A stretch of DNA of 64,000 nt from Porphyromonas uenonis DSM 23387 = JCM 13868 (GTDB taxonomy: Bacteria > Bacteroidota > Bacteroidia > Bacteroidales > Porphyromonadaceae). The translations under genes were made by a program, and so were the position numbers. Position 1 is the first letter of the stretch, and every line of letters starts with the position of its first letter. The stretch is taken from NCBI RefSeq assembly GCF_000482365.1, contig NZ_KI535309.1:92275-156274 (forward strand). The letters are read 5' to 3'. This document shows, in pieces, positions 34,965 to 44,800 of this stretch. The notes beneath the pieces are model-generated. The model worked only from the letters and a program-made list of their open reading frames with translations. It was not told the origin of the DNA and ran no database searches.

Positions 34965-36298
34965 TTATTGCTGGAGCTGGCGAAGTGGGCACCCACCTAG
35001 CCTATAGGTTGTCGGGAGAGGAGCAGCAGTCCACGACTCTCATTGACTCTGACAAGGAGTTGCTACGTCGTGTGCAGCGCAAGTTTGACGCTTACACGAT
35101 CGTGGGTGATCCGACAAAGCTGGAGGATCTGCAGCTGACGGAGGTGCACGACTGCGACCTCTTCGTCAGCGTGATGCCGGGTGAGGCGGAGAATCTACTG
35201 GCCTGCATGCTCGCTGCGCAGCTTGGAGCCAAGCGCACCATCGCTCGTATCAACAACCACCGCTATCTGGCGGATCACTACCGCCGCTTCTTCGGGAGCC
35301 TAGGCGTGGACCAGCTCATCTACCCTGAGGAGCTGGCCGCTGAGGAGATTGCTAACAGCTTCAAGCACCCCTGGGCGAGAGTCTATGTGGAGCTGCTCAA
35401 CGGGGCTTTCGTCCTCGTGGGCGTCAAGGTGCGCCAGGGGAGCATCCTCGTGGGGCGTCCACTGAGCTGGACTAAGGAGCTGGGCGATAAAGCCTTTCAC
35501 GTGGTCTCTATCAAGCGTGGCGAGGAGACGCTCATACCTGATGGTCAGACGATCATAGAGCACGGTGACGTTGTTTTCTTCACCTGTCTCAACAAAGACA
35601 TTGACCTCGTCCGTCAGTACTGCGACAAGAATCTGCGCCCTGTCAAGCGTGTGGTCATCCTCGGCGGAAGCCTCATTGCGCTACGCACCGTTTCGAAGGC
35701 TCCGAGCAATATTGACTTTCACCTTATCGAGCGAGATCTAGAGCGTATCAAGGAGATCGAGGACGAGATCCCCTCCAATGTCAAGCTCTACGACGGCGAT
35801 GGCCGTGACCTCAATCTCATCTCCGAGATCGGACTGGACGAGGAGAGCATCTTCGTCGCTCTGACGGAGAACTCGGAGACGAACATCCTCGCCTGCCTCG
35901 CTGCCAAGCGTTTTCAAGTGGCCAAGACCATTGCGAAAGAGGAGAACATTGACTACATCCCCCTGGCGGAGAAGCTGGACATCGGCACGATCATCAATAA
36001 GAAGGTGATCGCCGCGGGCAACATCTTCCACGCACTCCTCGGCTCCGACACGAAGACTGTCAAGTCGCTCACCATCGCTCACACGGACGTGGCGGAGCTA
36101 CAGGCTAAGAGTGGCTCGACGATCACCGAGTGCCCCGTCAAGGAGCTAGACATACCGCAGGGCATCACCCTCGGCGGTCTGGTGCGCAACGGAGTGCCGA
36201 TGCTGATCGACGGTAATATGGAGATCCAGCCCTACGACAGCGTCGTGGTCTTCTGTACCAATACGTCTATGGAGCGACTCGCTAAGCTCTTTGACTAA
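34955..36298 (+). CDS. trkA: Trk potassium uptake regulator TrkA
   Basis: A cytosolic NAD-binding gating subunit of the Trk K+ channel. It is 447 residues: two RCK halves, each with a Rossmann fold and a TrkA-C domain. The first has the full motif [10 protein letters not shown]. The second is degenerate ([10 protein letters not shown]), as usual in TrkA. Its ATG lies inside the end of dxs. trkH follows 51 bases later. Confidence 0.95.
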   Translation: MRIVIAGAGEVGTHLAYRLSGEEQQSTTLIDSDKELLRRVQRKFDAYTIVGDPTKLEDLQLTEVHDCDLFVSVMPGEAENLLACMLAAQLGAKRTIARINNHRYLADHYRRFFGSLGVDQLIYPEELAAEEIANSFKHPWARVYVELLNGAFVLVGVKVRQGSILVGRPLSWTKELGDKAFHVVSIKRGEETLIPDGQTIIEHGDVVFFTCLNKDIDLVRQYCDKNLRPVKRVVILGGSLIALRTVSKAPSNIDFHLIERDLERIKEIEDEIPSNVKLYDGDGRDLNLISEIGLDEESIFVALTENSETNILACLAAKRFQVAKTIAKEENIDYIPLAEKLDIGTIINKKVIAAGNIFHALLGSDTKTVKSLTIAHTDVAELQAKSGSTITECPVKELDIPQGITLGGLVRNGVPMLIDGNMEIQPYDSVVVFCTNTSMERLAKLFD

Positions 36299-36349
36299 AG
36301 CCCCGCCGCTTTCTAATTTCACTACTTCTATATTGACTCAATCAAGCTC

Positions 36350-37804
36350 ATGAGACGTATCAATCTACCCTTCGTGGGGAGCATCGTGGGGGGGATCTGT
36401 CTGATCGAGTGCATCTTCCTTTTCCTCAGCATCGTCGTATCGCTCATAATGCGGGACTACACCATAGCACCACTCCTAGTCACGCTAGGTATATCACTGG
36501 TGGTAGGCATAGCGCTACTCCTATGTGGACGGCTGAAACATAGCGACAAACTCGGTCGTCGTGAGGCTATGCTCGCCGTGGCGATGACGTGGCTGGTGGT
36601 GGCACTGATAGGTATGATTCCTTTTCTCGTGGGGGGTTACCTGCCCCGCTTTAGCAATGCACTCTTTGAGTCGGTCTCGGGCTTTACCACTACGGGCGCC
36701 TCGGCCTTTACCTCCGTGGCGCATCTCCCCAAGGGGATCCTCTTCTGGCGCTCCATCATACAGTGGCAGGGCGGTATCGGCATCGTCGTCTTCTCCCTCG
36801 CCCTGAGCCCTGTGCTGGGCAAAGACATCGGCCTCCTCTACCAAGCCGAGGTAACGGGCGTGGATCATGACCGCTTTATGCCTCGTATCAAGGAGGTCGC
36901 CATACGTCTCTCGGCAGTCTATACCTTACTGACGCTGGTGCTGATCGTACTGCTACGCCTCACGCCGATACCTCTCTTCGATGCTACCTGTATGGCTTTT
37001 ACCTGTCTCTCGACAGGTGGATTTTCAATCTATGATCAGCCTTTTGAGGTGATCAATAGTCCCTACTTTGAGACGATCCTGATGATCTTTATGGTGATCG
37101 GTAGTCTAAACATGACGCTCATCTATTTTGCCTTCAAGGGGCAGATCAAGCAACTCTTCCGCGACGAGCAGACCCGCTGGTTCCTCGGCATCATCTTCGT
37201 CACAGCCTCTCTCGTGACCCTGCACCTTGTCCTCAACGGCATACAGCCTCACCTAGGAAAAGCGCTACGTGACGCTTTCTTTCAAATCATCTCGCTCATC
37301 TCTACCACAGGATATGTCTATGCGGACTACGCTAGCTGGGGTCCCTTCTTCATGCTGTGCGGAATCTTCGTCATGCTGGTCTGTGGCTGCGCAGGATCCA
37401 CGGCGGGAGGTCTCAAGGTAATCCGCTTCGTCATCATGTCCAAGACACTCCCCAAGGAGATCGCTCACCGCATCTCTCCTAGCCTCGTAGCTCCGCTGCG
37501 CATCAATGGTAAGAGCGTCCCCGATGAAGTGGTCTACAAGGTGATGGGCTTCTTTTTCGGTTACATCGCGCTCATCTTCCTAGGCACCTTCTGTCTCACC
37601 CTCACGGGCAATGACTTCATCTCTGCCAGCACCGCCTCTGTGACGGCTATCGGCAACGTGGGACCCGCCTTTGGCAACTACGTTTTCAACTTCTCGAGTG
37701 CCTCTTCTTTTGACCTCCTTGTGCTGAGTTTTCTTATGCTGGCGGGTCGTCTAGAGCTCTTCACCGTGCTGAGCCTCTTCGCTCCTGCCTTCTGGCGTCG
37801 CTAG
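36350..37804 (+). CDS. trkH: Trk potassium channel subunit TrkH
   Basis: An inner-membrane K+ uptake channel of 484 residues with many hydrophobic helices. A selectivity-filter-like loop is SGFTTTGASAF, with further pore loops LSTGGFS, STTGYVYADY (with GCAGSTAGGLK) and AIGNVGPAF. These are the four P-loops expected of TrkH. It lies next to trkA. It ends 8 bases from the convergent permease gene. Confidence 0.95.
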   Translation: MRRINLPFVGSIVGGICLIECIFLFLSIVVSLIMRDYTIAPLLVTLGISLVVGIALLLCGRLKHSDKLGRREAMLAVAMTWLVVALIGMIPFLVGGYLPRFSNALFESVSGFTTTGASAFTSVAHLPKGILFWRSIIQWQGGIGIVVFSLALSPVLGKDIGLLYQAEVTGVDHDRFMPRIKEVAIRLSAVYTLLTLVLIVLLRLTPIPLFDATCMAFTCLSTGGFSIYDQPFEVINSPYFETILMIFMVIGSLNMTLIYFAFKGQIKQLFRDEQTRWFLGIIFVTASLVTLHLVLNGIQPHLGKALRDAFFQIISLISTTGYVYADYASWGPFFMLCGIFVMLVCGCAGSTAGGLKVIRFVIMSKTLPKEIAHRISPSLVAPLRINGKSVPDEVVYKVMGFFFGYIALIFLGTFCLTLTGNDFISASTASVTAIGNVGPAFGNYVFNFSSASSFDLLVLSFLMLAGRLELFTVLSLFAPAFWRR

Positions 37805-37811
37805 GCTCTAT

Positions 37812-38897
37812 CTAGCGAGGCGCTAGACGGTAGAGCACGAAGGAGATGCCGAGGTAAACCAAGTTCGGCAGCCACGCTGCGACCACTGGAGCCATAGCTC
37901 CTGTCACTGCATAGGAGGCAGTGACCGTCATAAAGAGGATATAGAGGAAGCTGAGCGAAAGCCCTACAGCGAGGGCCAGACCCATGCCCCCCTTGCGCTT
38001 GCGAGCCGAGAGCGAGACGCCCATGAGCGTTAGGATAAACGAGGCGGGGATCATCGCTATGCGCTTGTGTAGCTCGATAGCGTAGAGCTGTGTAGCTGCG
38101 CCTCTCATGCGTTGCTTCTGGATGGAGTGGTATAGCTGTGGCGTGGTGAGCATCTCGACATCTCCCTCAGTGACGAGAAAGTCCCGCGGCGTGATCGGTA
38201 TGATCGTGTCGAGCTGATTCCCTCTAAGGAGCGTGTCTTGTCGCTCGCCGAAGTAAGTGATCGTGTAGTCCTGTAGCTGCCAGTTGTAGAGCGTGTCGTA
38301 GATGATACTGTTCGCCATCACGCGACTCTTGAGATCTTTGCCCTCAAAGCGATCCATCGAGAAGGTGTACCCGACCTTGCTCTCATCATTATAATAGGAC
38401 ATAAACATAAAGGTCTCAGGCGCCACCTGCATCTGGATCGTATTGGCGTAGGTGATACGCTTGTCCTTGATATACTGATTCTGAAAGTCGATCCTGATGC
38501 GATTGCCTGGCGGTATGACGAAGCTACTCAAGAAGAAAGTCAAAATAGCAATCACGGCAGCGCCCAGCATGTACGGCTTGAGGAGCCTACGAAAGCTCAC
38601 GCCGCAGCTCAGGATAGCGATGATCTCACTATTCTCTGCTAAGCGAGAGGTGACGTAGATGACCGCTATGAAGACAAAGAGCGGACTAAAGAGATTTGCA
38701 TAGTAAGGGACGAAGTTAGCGTAGTAGTCCCATATGATAGCTCGTAGCGGGACGTCAGGCTGTAGGAGCTTGTCCAGCTTTTCGGTCACGTCAAAGGCTA
38801 TCGCCACTGCCAGGATCAGGACAATGGAGAAGAAGTAGGTCGCCAGAAACTGGGTAAAGATGTACCTATCGACCGTGGAGATTACCTTGCGACGCAT
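37812..38897 (-). CDS. LptF/LptG-family lipopolysaccharide export permease
   Basis: A 361-residue inner-membrane protein of the YjgP/YjgQ family. With LptB it extracts LPS from the inner membrane and passes it to the periplasmic bridge. Three N-terminal helices, a periplasmic beta-jellyroll segment (about residues 130-260) and three C-terminal helices are visible. The motif LSCGVSFRRLLKPYM in the cytoplasmic loop is characteristic. Whether it is LptF or LptG cannot be decided here. It is downstream of rny with a 95-base gap. Confidence 0.85.
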   Translation of the reverse strand: MRRKVISTVDRYIFTQFLATYFFSIVLILAVAIAFDVTEKLDKLLQPDVPLRAIIWDYYANFVPYYANLFSPLFVFIAVIYVTSRLAENSEIIAILSCGVSFRRLLKPYMLGAAVIAILTFFLSSFVIPPGNRIRIDFQNQYIKDKRITYANTIQMQVAPETFMFMSYYNDESKVGYTFSMDRFEGKDLKSRVMANSIIYDTLYNWQLQDYTITYFGERQDTLLRGNQLDTIIPITPRDFLVTEGDVEMLTTPQLYHSIQKQRMRGAATQLYAIELHKRIAMIPASFILTLMGVSLSARKRKGGMGLALAVGLSLSFLYILFMTVTASYAVTGAMAPVVAAWLPNLVYLGISFVLYRLAPR

Positions 38898-38992
38898 CTG
38901 TCTCTCGAAATATTAAGCTTTACATCGTAGCTTGCGCCCTCCGGAGGAGCCCCTGCCGAGAGCTTGTGCTTAGAGATGGATCTGCTAGCCGA

Positions 38993-40627
38993 CTACTTAG
39001 CATAGCTCACAGCACGTGTCTCACGGATGACCGTGATCTTGACCTGTCCTGGGTAAGTCATCTCAGTCTGTATCTTGTGAGCGATATCTGCCGAGAGCGT
39101 CTCGGTAGCCTGATCGTCTATCTCGTCAGCACCGACGATGACACGTAGCTCACGGCCCGCCTGGATCGCATAGGTCTTGACCACACCTGGGTAAGAGAGC
39201 GCCAGCTGCTCGAGGTCCTTGAGACGCTTGATGTACGCCTCGACGATCTCATGACGAGCTCCTGGTCTAGCACCACTTATGGAGTCACATATCTGGACGA
39301 TAGGCGCTATGATCGTCTCCATCTCTATCTCCTCATGGTGAGCACCGACAGCGTTGCAGATGTCGGGCTTCTCCTTGTACTTCTCGCAGAGCTTCATACC
39401 CAGTATAGCGTGTGGTAGCTCGGGCTCCTCGTCAGACACCTTGCCGATATCGTGCAGGAGGCCCGCACGACGCGCCTTCTTAGCATTGAGCCCCAGCTCA
39501 GATGCCATCGTGGCACAGAGATTGGCCGTCTCACGTGCATGCTGCAGGAGGTTCTGCCCATACGAGGAGCGATACTTCATCTTGCCCACCAGACGCACTA
39601 GCTCTGGGTGCATACCGTGGATTCCGAGGTCTATGATCGTCCGCTTGCCCGTCTCGATGATCTCCTCCTCGATCTGCTTGCTGACACGATCTACCACCTC
39701 CTCAATGCGAGCCGGGTGGATACGTCCGTCCTGTACCAACTGATGTAGCGCTAGGCGAGCTATCTCACGGCGCACAGGGTCAAAGGCTGAGAGCACGATA
39801 GCCTCTGGCGTATCGTCTACGATGATCTCCACGCCCGTGGCCGCCTCTAGAGCGCGAATGTTACGACCCTCACGGCCGATGATGCGTCCCTTGACCTCGT
39901 CATTGTCTATGTGAAAGACTGAGACAGAGTTCTCCACAGCCGTCTCAGTAGCGACACGCTGTATCGTTGCCACGATCAGTCGTCGTGCCTCTTGCGAAGC
40001 ATTCATCTTAGCCTCCTCGATCACCTCAGCCGTGTAAGCGGCCGCCTGATCACGAGCCTCTAGGCGCAGGGACTCGATGAGTTGCTCCTTGGCTTGTGCA
40101 GCCGACAGGCCACCTATCTCCTCCAGCTTAGCTTGCTGTGTGCGGATCGCTTGGGTTAGTTCCTCTTGCTTCTGAGCAACTAGCTGCTCCTGCTGGGTCA
40201 TCTGCTTGCGCTCACGCTCTAGCTCTGTCGAGACATCCTCCAGTTGCTTGGTACGTGCTGTAAGCGTCTGCTCGAGTTGCTGCAGGGTAGCCTCTCGGCT
40301 CTGTACTTGTGCCGTGCGATCGGCCAAGCGCTCCTCCAGCTCACTCTTGAGCTGTAGGGCGTACTCCTTAGCCTCAATCACCTTTTGTTGCTTCAGTATC
40401 TCAGCATCCTGCTTAGCTTTCTCAAGGATGCCGTCAGCCTCACGTAGTTCTTTCTTTTTTGTCTTATGAGCCTCGAGGATGACCTTCTCTGCGCGCTCCT
40501 CAGCTTCCTTGACGACGCGCTCCGCTCGTTGCTTGTGGAGTCGCATCACAGCGAGCCATACGACCCCTCCGCCTACGACTAGGGCTAATAATATGAATAG
40601 AATCAGTAGGTATATGCTAATCTCCAT
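38993..40627 (-). CDS. rny: Ribonuclease Y
   Basis: A membrane-anchored endoribonuclease that starts mRNA decay. It is 544 residues: one N-terminal helix (about 4-26), then a long Lys/Glu-rich coiled coil to about residue 220. The KH domain has [21 protein letters not shown] and the HD phosphohydrolase has LLHDIGKV and NAVGAHHEE. With the RNase E/G gene at 11032, the window encodes two different endonucleases of RNA turnover. It lies downstream of zapA, separated by a terminator and a possible small RNA. Confidence 0.95.
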   Translation of the reverse strand: MEISIYLLILFILLALVVGGGVVWLAVMRLHKQRAERVVKEAEERAEKVILEAHKTKKKELREADGILEKAKQDAEILKQQKVIEAKEYALQLKSELEERLADRTAQVQSREATLQQLEQTLTARTKQLEDVSTELERERKQMTQQEQLVAQKQEELTQAIRTQQAKLEEIGGLSAAQAKEQLIESLRLEARDQAAAYTAEVIEEAKMNASQEARRLIVATIQRVATETAVENSVSVFHIDNDEVKGRIIGREGRNIRALEAATGVEIIVDDTPEAIVLSAFDPVRREIARLALHQLVQDGRIHPARIEEVVDRVSKQIEEEIIETGKRTIIDLGIHGMHPELVRLVGKMKYRSSYGQNLLQHARETANLCATMASELGLNAKKARRAGLLHDIGKVSDEEPELPHAILGMKLCEKYKEKPDICNAVGAHHEEIEMETIIAPIVQICDSISGARPGARHEIVEAYIKRLKDLEQLALSYPGVVKTYAIQAGRELRVIVGADEIDDQATETLSADIAHKIQTEMTYPGQVKITVIRETRAVSYAK

Positions 40628-40639
40628 AAATCGTTCTGC

Positions 40640-40767
40640 CTAAAGTGTGTATATCTAATCTGTCACAATATCTCTGACATGATCGGTAGAGATACAGAGT
40701 CGCCCTACTGAGAGGTGTCCCAGTGGTCAAACGACCGGTCTTAGCTATATATTCCAGCTCTTCTGAG
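40640..40767 (-). ncRNA. Candidate structured RNA between zapA and rny (6S-like?)
   Basis: After the zapA terminator, the minus strand can fold into one long, interrupted hairpin. Pairs include GTCG/CGAC, CC/GG and ACTG/CAGT, with AGA/TCT extending outward. 6S RNA lies next to zapA in many bacteria, which suggests the idea. The sequence itself was not recognised and it could simply be the rny leader. Confidence 0.25.
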
Positions 40768-40802
40768 GAAAAAGGTGGGGGCACGACGCCCCGCACACAC
40801 CT
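40768..40802 (-). terminator. Terminator of zapA
   Basis: The minus strand reads AGGTG-GGGGC-loop-GCCCC-CACCT followed by TTTTTCC, with a small internal loop on one side. Confidence 0.7.
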
Positions 40803-40805
40803 CGT

Positions 40806-41141
40806 CTACAGCTTTCGCTCCAGTAGACTGTTAACCTCAGAGAGACGCTTCAGGAGCTCAGTCGTGTCCTGGCTCTCCTTGAGCACCTCACACTGTACGG
40901 CAATATCCACAGCCGCCATAAGCCAGTGAAGCTGTTCATCGCTCTCTGCTGGCTGTGGGTAAGCTGCACGATACTTCTTGACGAGAGCCGATATCGTATG
41001 CTGTGCACGACGATAGTAAGGCTCCTCGCTACGTGGCACATCAATGGGGATAGCGATACCGTCGACAAGTAGCGTGATACTCTGCATCTCGTTCCGACGA
41101 TCCTCTAGGGTTTTGCTACCCTCTAGCTCCATCCGTGCCAT
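40806..41141 (-). CDS. zapA: Cell division protein ZapA
   Basis: A 111-residue protein that bundles FtsZ filaments at the division ring. The segment SITLLVDGIAIPIDVPRSEEPYYRRAQ and the later LMAAVDIAVQ match the ZapA fold, with a C-terminal coiled coil. Its ATG shares one base with the stop of the upstream gene (TAATG), so translation is probably coupled. A second Met at residue 19 would give a protein closer to the usual 95 residues. Confidence 0.82.
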   Translation of the reverse strand: MARMELEGSKTLEDRRNEMQSITLLVDGIAIPIDVPRSEEPYYRRAQHTISALVKKYRAAYPQPAESDEQLHWLMAAVDIAVQCEVLKESQDTTELLKRLSEVNSLLERKL

Positions 41142-41464
41142 TAGTGAGGCTGAGTTGTATCTATACTATGCTGTAGCTCTAGGAGAGCTATGCTTTGGTC
41201 CATTCGTTTGATCATCTGGGTCATTCGCTCCTTAGCGATACCCATATCTGCACCACTGACGATTAGGGCGCGCGCCATCAGGAGTTGCCGGTTGCGACTC
41301 TTCAGCTCCTCCAGTTCGTCACACAGTTCACCGAGCCGTCCCTTGAGATCTGCTATCTCTAGACGTTGCGTCTCCACCTCTTGTCGTAGCGAGTCACGCT
41401 GCTCAAGGAGTCGCATAGCGTTTCGGTAGAGTGCGTCCACCTGTAGTTGCTCGTCGTGCGTCAT
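41141..41464 (-). CDS. Coiled-coil protein upstream of zapA
   Basis: A 107-residue, almost wholly helical protein. It has heptad-rich segments from about residue 15 to 65 (LLEQRDSLRQEVETQRLEI, LKGRLGELCDELEELKSRN) and a short C-terminal helix. No family was identified with certainty. Coupling to zapA (TAATG overlap) and the coiled coil suggest a ZapB-like partner in division; this is inference from context. A TATCTTTG -7 box lies at 41484-41491 on the minus strand, about 20 bases before the start. Confidence 0.7.
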   Translation of the reverse strand: MTHDEQLQVDALYRNAMRLLEQRDSLRQEVETQRLEIADLKGRLGELCDELEELKSRNRQLLMARALIVSGADMGIAKERMTQMIKRMDQSIALLELQHSIDTTQPH

Positions 41465-41483
41465 TTCGTCAACATGTACATTG

Positions 41484-41491
41484 CAAAGATA
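41484..41491 (-). promoter_or_regulatory. -7 box of the coiled-coil-zapA operon
   Basis: TATCTTTG on the minus strand, 19 bases ahead of the ATG at 41464. Confidence 0.6.
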
Positions 41492-41529
41492 CTGAAAAAT
41501 GGCTCATCTCCAAAAATGTGTCAACCCAG

Positions 41530-41773
41530 CCGACGAGTAACGGTTGTAGAGACGCACGAGACGAGTAGCGAAATGTAGGGACGCACGAAAGTGTCCAGTC
41601 GGAGGGCGTCCGTTGTGTCAAAAACGATACGTGTAGCCCCGTGTAGGGACGCACGATCTGTGCGTCCGTTGTGTCAAAGGTTACTGTGACTGTTGTGTCA
41701 AATGTTACAGCATCGTGGTTTTGACGGGAACGGACGCACAGATCGTGCGTCCCTACAGCCGTTACTCGTCCCT
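41530..41773. repeat. Inverted-unit intergenic element, cluster 4
   Basis: Several forward partial units (GACGAGTAACGG, GTAGGGACGCACG, GGAGGGCGTCCGTTGTGTCAAA) and one inverted unit ending CGTGCGTCCCTACAGCCG. It lies downstream of the giant LRR gene, next to a heptad array. Confidence 0.75.
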
Positions 41774-41815
41774 TCTAACCTCTAACCTCTAAATTCTAAC
41801 CTCTAATCTCTAATC
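41774..41815. repeat. Heptad array (CTCTAAY)
   Basis: Six CTCTAAY-type heptads with one irregular unit, between intergenic cluster 4 and the terminator of the giant gene. Confidence 0.65.
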
Positions 41816-41853
41816 AAAAAAGGGGCGAACCCTCGTTCGCCCCTTTTTTGATT
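41812..41853 (-). terminator. Terminator of the giant LRR gene
   Basis: Perfect 19-bp arms (AATCAAAAAAGGGGCGAAC and its complement) around CCTC, with T-runs on both strands. It abuts the stop codon at 41854. Confidence 0.85.
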
Positions 41854-44800
41854 CTATCGCCTTACCACCACTCGGTAAGTCTCGCCCGCTACGCAGACTA
41901 GGTAAACCCCGTCCGCATAGGGTGTCAAGTCAATCTGCAGCACGCCACGACTATCCGCACGACCCGCATAGAGCCGTTCGCCAGTCATGCTGTGGAGCGT
42001 CACCTCGCTGGCAGGCGCTACACCCTCCACGATGACATAGTCAGTCGCTGGGTTCGGGTAAAGCTGGGTCTGCTGCGTGACCGTCGTCTCCACACCCGTG
42101 TGATCCACAAACGTCGCCTTGACCTCCGTCACATCTGTGACCACAAAGCTCTTTGTAGCGAGGATATCCTTCCCATTGGCCGTCAGCTCCGTCAGTACGC
42201 ACTGCGCATTCTTGCCCGTAGCCTTCACCGTCAGAGTCGTACCATAAGGCACAGCCTCTAGATTAACTGGCTCAACGATCGTGATATCTCCATGCTCGTT
42301 GCTCGTCAGCGTCACCGCAAACGTCTTCTTCGTGAAGGTCGCCTTGACGGTTAGGTTATCCTTGACAACGATCTTTTTGGAAGCGAGGATATCCGTGCCG
42401 TTGGCAGTAAGCGCAGTAAGCTCGTAGCCTTCGGCAGGTGTAGCGTTGATCGTCAACTCCGTGCCGTAAGCGACTGAGTTGAGGTTGCTGGCACCCGTTG
42501 CGGTGATCGTACCCTCACCCTCCTTAGTTAGAGTGACGGCGAAGCTCTTCTTCGTGAAAGTTGCCTTGACAGTTAGGTTGTCCTTGACAACGATCTTCTT
42601 CGTCGCTGTGATATCAGTACCATTAGCCGTAATAGATACGAGTTCGTAACCCCTGGCAGGTGTAGCATTGATGGTCAACTCGATGCCGTAAGCGACTGAG
42701 TTAAGGTTGCTAGCACCCGTTGCGGTAATCGAACCCTCACCCTCCTTAGTTAGAGTGACGGCGAAGCTCTTCTTCGTGAAGGTCGCCTTGACGGTCAGGT
42801 TGCCAGTCACGACTACCTTCTTGGAAGCTGTGATATCCGTACCACCAGCCGTTATGGATACAAGTTCGTAGCCCATAGCTGGAGTAGCATTGATCGTCAA
42901 CTCTGTGCCGTAAGCGACTGAGTTGAGGGTGCTAGCACCCGTAGCGCTGATCGTACCCTCACCCTCCTTAGTTAGAGAGACTGCAAAGCTCTTCTTAGCG
43001 AAGGTTGCCTTGACGGTTAGGTTGTCCTTGACAACGATCTTCTTCGTAGCTGTGATATCAGTACCATTAGCCGTAATGGATACGAGTTCATAGCCCTTGG
43101 CTGGGGTAGCGTTGATGGTCAACTCCGTGCCGTAAGCGACAGAGTTGAGGTTGCTAGCACCCGTAGCAGTGATCATACCCTCACCCTCCTTAGTTAGAGA
43201 GACGGCGAAGTTCTTCTTCGCAAAGGTTGCCTTGACGGTTAGGTTGCCAGTCACGACTACCTTCTTGGAAGCTGTGATATCCGTACCACCAGCCGTAATG
43301 GATACGAGTTCGTAACCCATAGCAGGTGTCGCATTGATGGTCAACTCCGTGCCGTAAGCGACTGAGTTAAGGTTGCTAGCACCCGTTGCGGTAATCGTAC
43401 CATCGCCCTCCTTAGTTAGAGAGACGGCGAAGTTCTTCTTAGCGAAGGTCGCCTTGACGGTCAGGTTGCCAGTCACGACTACCTTCTTGGAAGCTGTGAT
43501 ATCCGTACCACCAGCCGTAATGGATACAAGTTCGTAACCCATAGCAGGTGTCGCATTGATGGTCAACTCTGTGCCGTAAGCGACTGCGTTGAGGTTGCTG
43601 GCACCCGTAGCGGTGATCGTACCCTCGCCCTCCTTAGTCAGAGAGACTGAGAAGTTCTTCTTCGCAAAGGTTGCCTTGACGGTTAGGTTGCCAGTCACGA
43701 CTACCTTCTTGGAAGCTGTGATATCCATACCACCAGCCGTAATGGATACGAGTTCGTAACCCTTGGCAGGTGTAGCATTGATCGTCAACTCTGTGCCGTA
43801 AGCCACAGCATTCAAACTGGTGGCACCTGTCGCAGTGATCGTACCCTCACCCTCCTTAGTTAGAGAGACGGCGAAGCTCTTCTTCGTGAAAGTTGCCTTG
43901 ACAGTTAGGTTGTCCTTGACAACGATCTTCTTCGTAGCGAGGATGTCCGTGCCATTGGCCGTAAGAGCCGTTAGCTCGTAACCCTCGGCAGGCGTAGCAT
44001 TGATCGTCAACTCCGTGCCGTAAGCGACAGAGTTGAGGTTGCTAGCACCCGTTGCGGTGATCGTACCCTCACCCTCCTTAGTTAGAGAGACGGCAAAGCT
44101 CTTCTTAGCAAAGGTTGCCTTGACAGTCATATTGTCCGTAACGACTACCTTCTTGGAAGCTGTGATATCCGGACCACCAGCCGTAATGGATACAAGCTCG
44201 TAACCCTTGGCAGGTGTAGCGACAATCGTCAACTCTGTGCCGTAGGCGACTGAGTTGAGGTTGCTAGCACCCGTAGCGGTAATCGTACCCTCGCCCTCCT
44301 TAGTTAGAGAGACAGCGAAGTTCTTCTTCGCAAAGGTCGCCTTGACGGTCAGGTTGTCCTTGACAACGATCTTCTTTGTAGCTGTGATGTCTACACCACC
44401 AGCAACGAGAGATTGAAGTTCGTAACCCATAGCAGGTGTCGCGTTGATGGTCAACTCTGTGCCGTAAGCCACAGCATTGAGATCATCTGCACCCGTTGCG
44501 GAGATCGTACCCTCACCCTCCTTAGTTAGAGAGACGGCGAAGTTCTTCTTAGTAAAGGTCGCCTTGACGGTCAGGTTGCCCTCGACAACGACCTTCTTCG
44601 TAGCGAGGATATCCGTTCCGTTGGCAGTAAGCGCAGTTAGTTCGTAACCCATAGCTGGCGTAGCAACAATCGTCAGCTCCGTGCCGTAAGCGACTGAGTT
44701 GAGGTTGCTGGCACCCGTAGCGGTGATCGTACCCTCACCCACCTTGTCGAAGGTGACAGCAAAGCTCTTCTTCGCAAAGGTCGCCTTGATGGTTAGGTTA

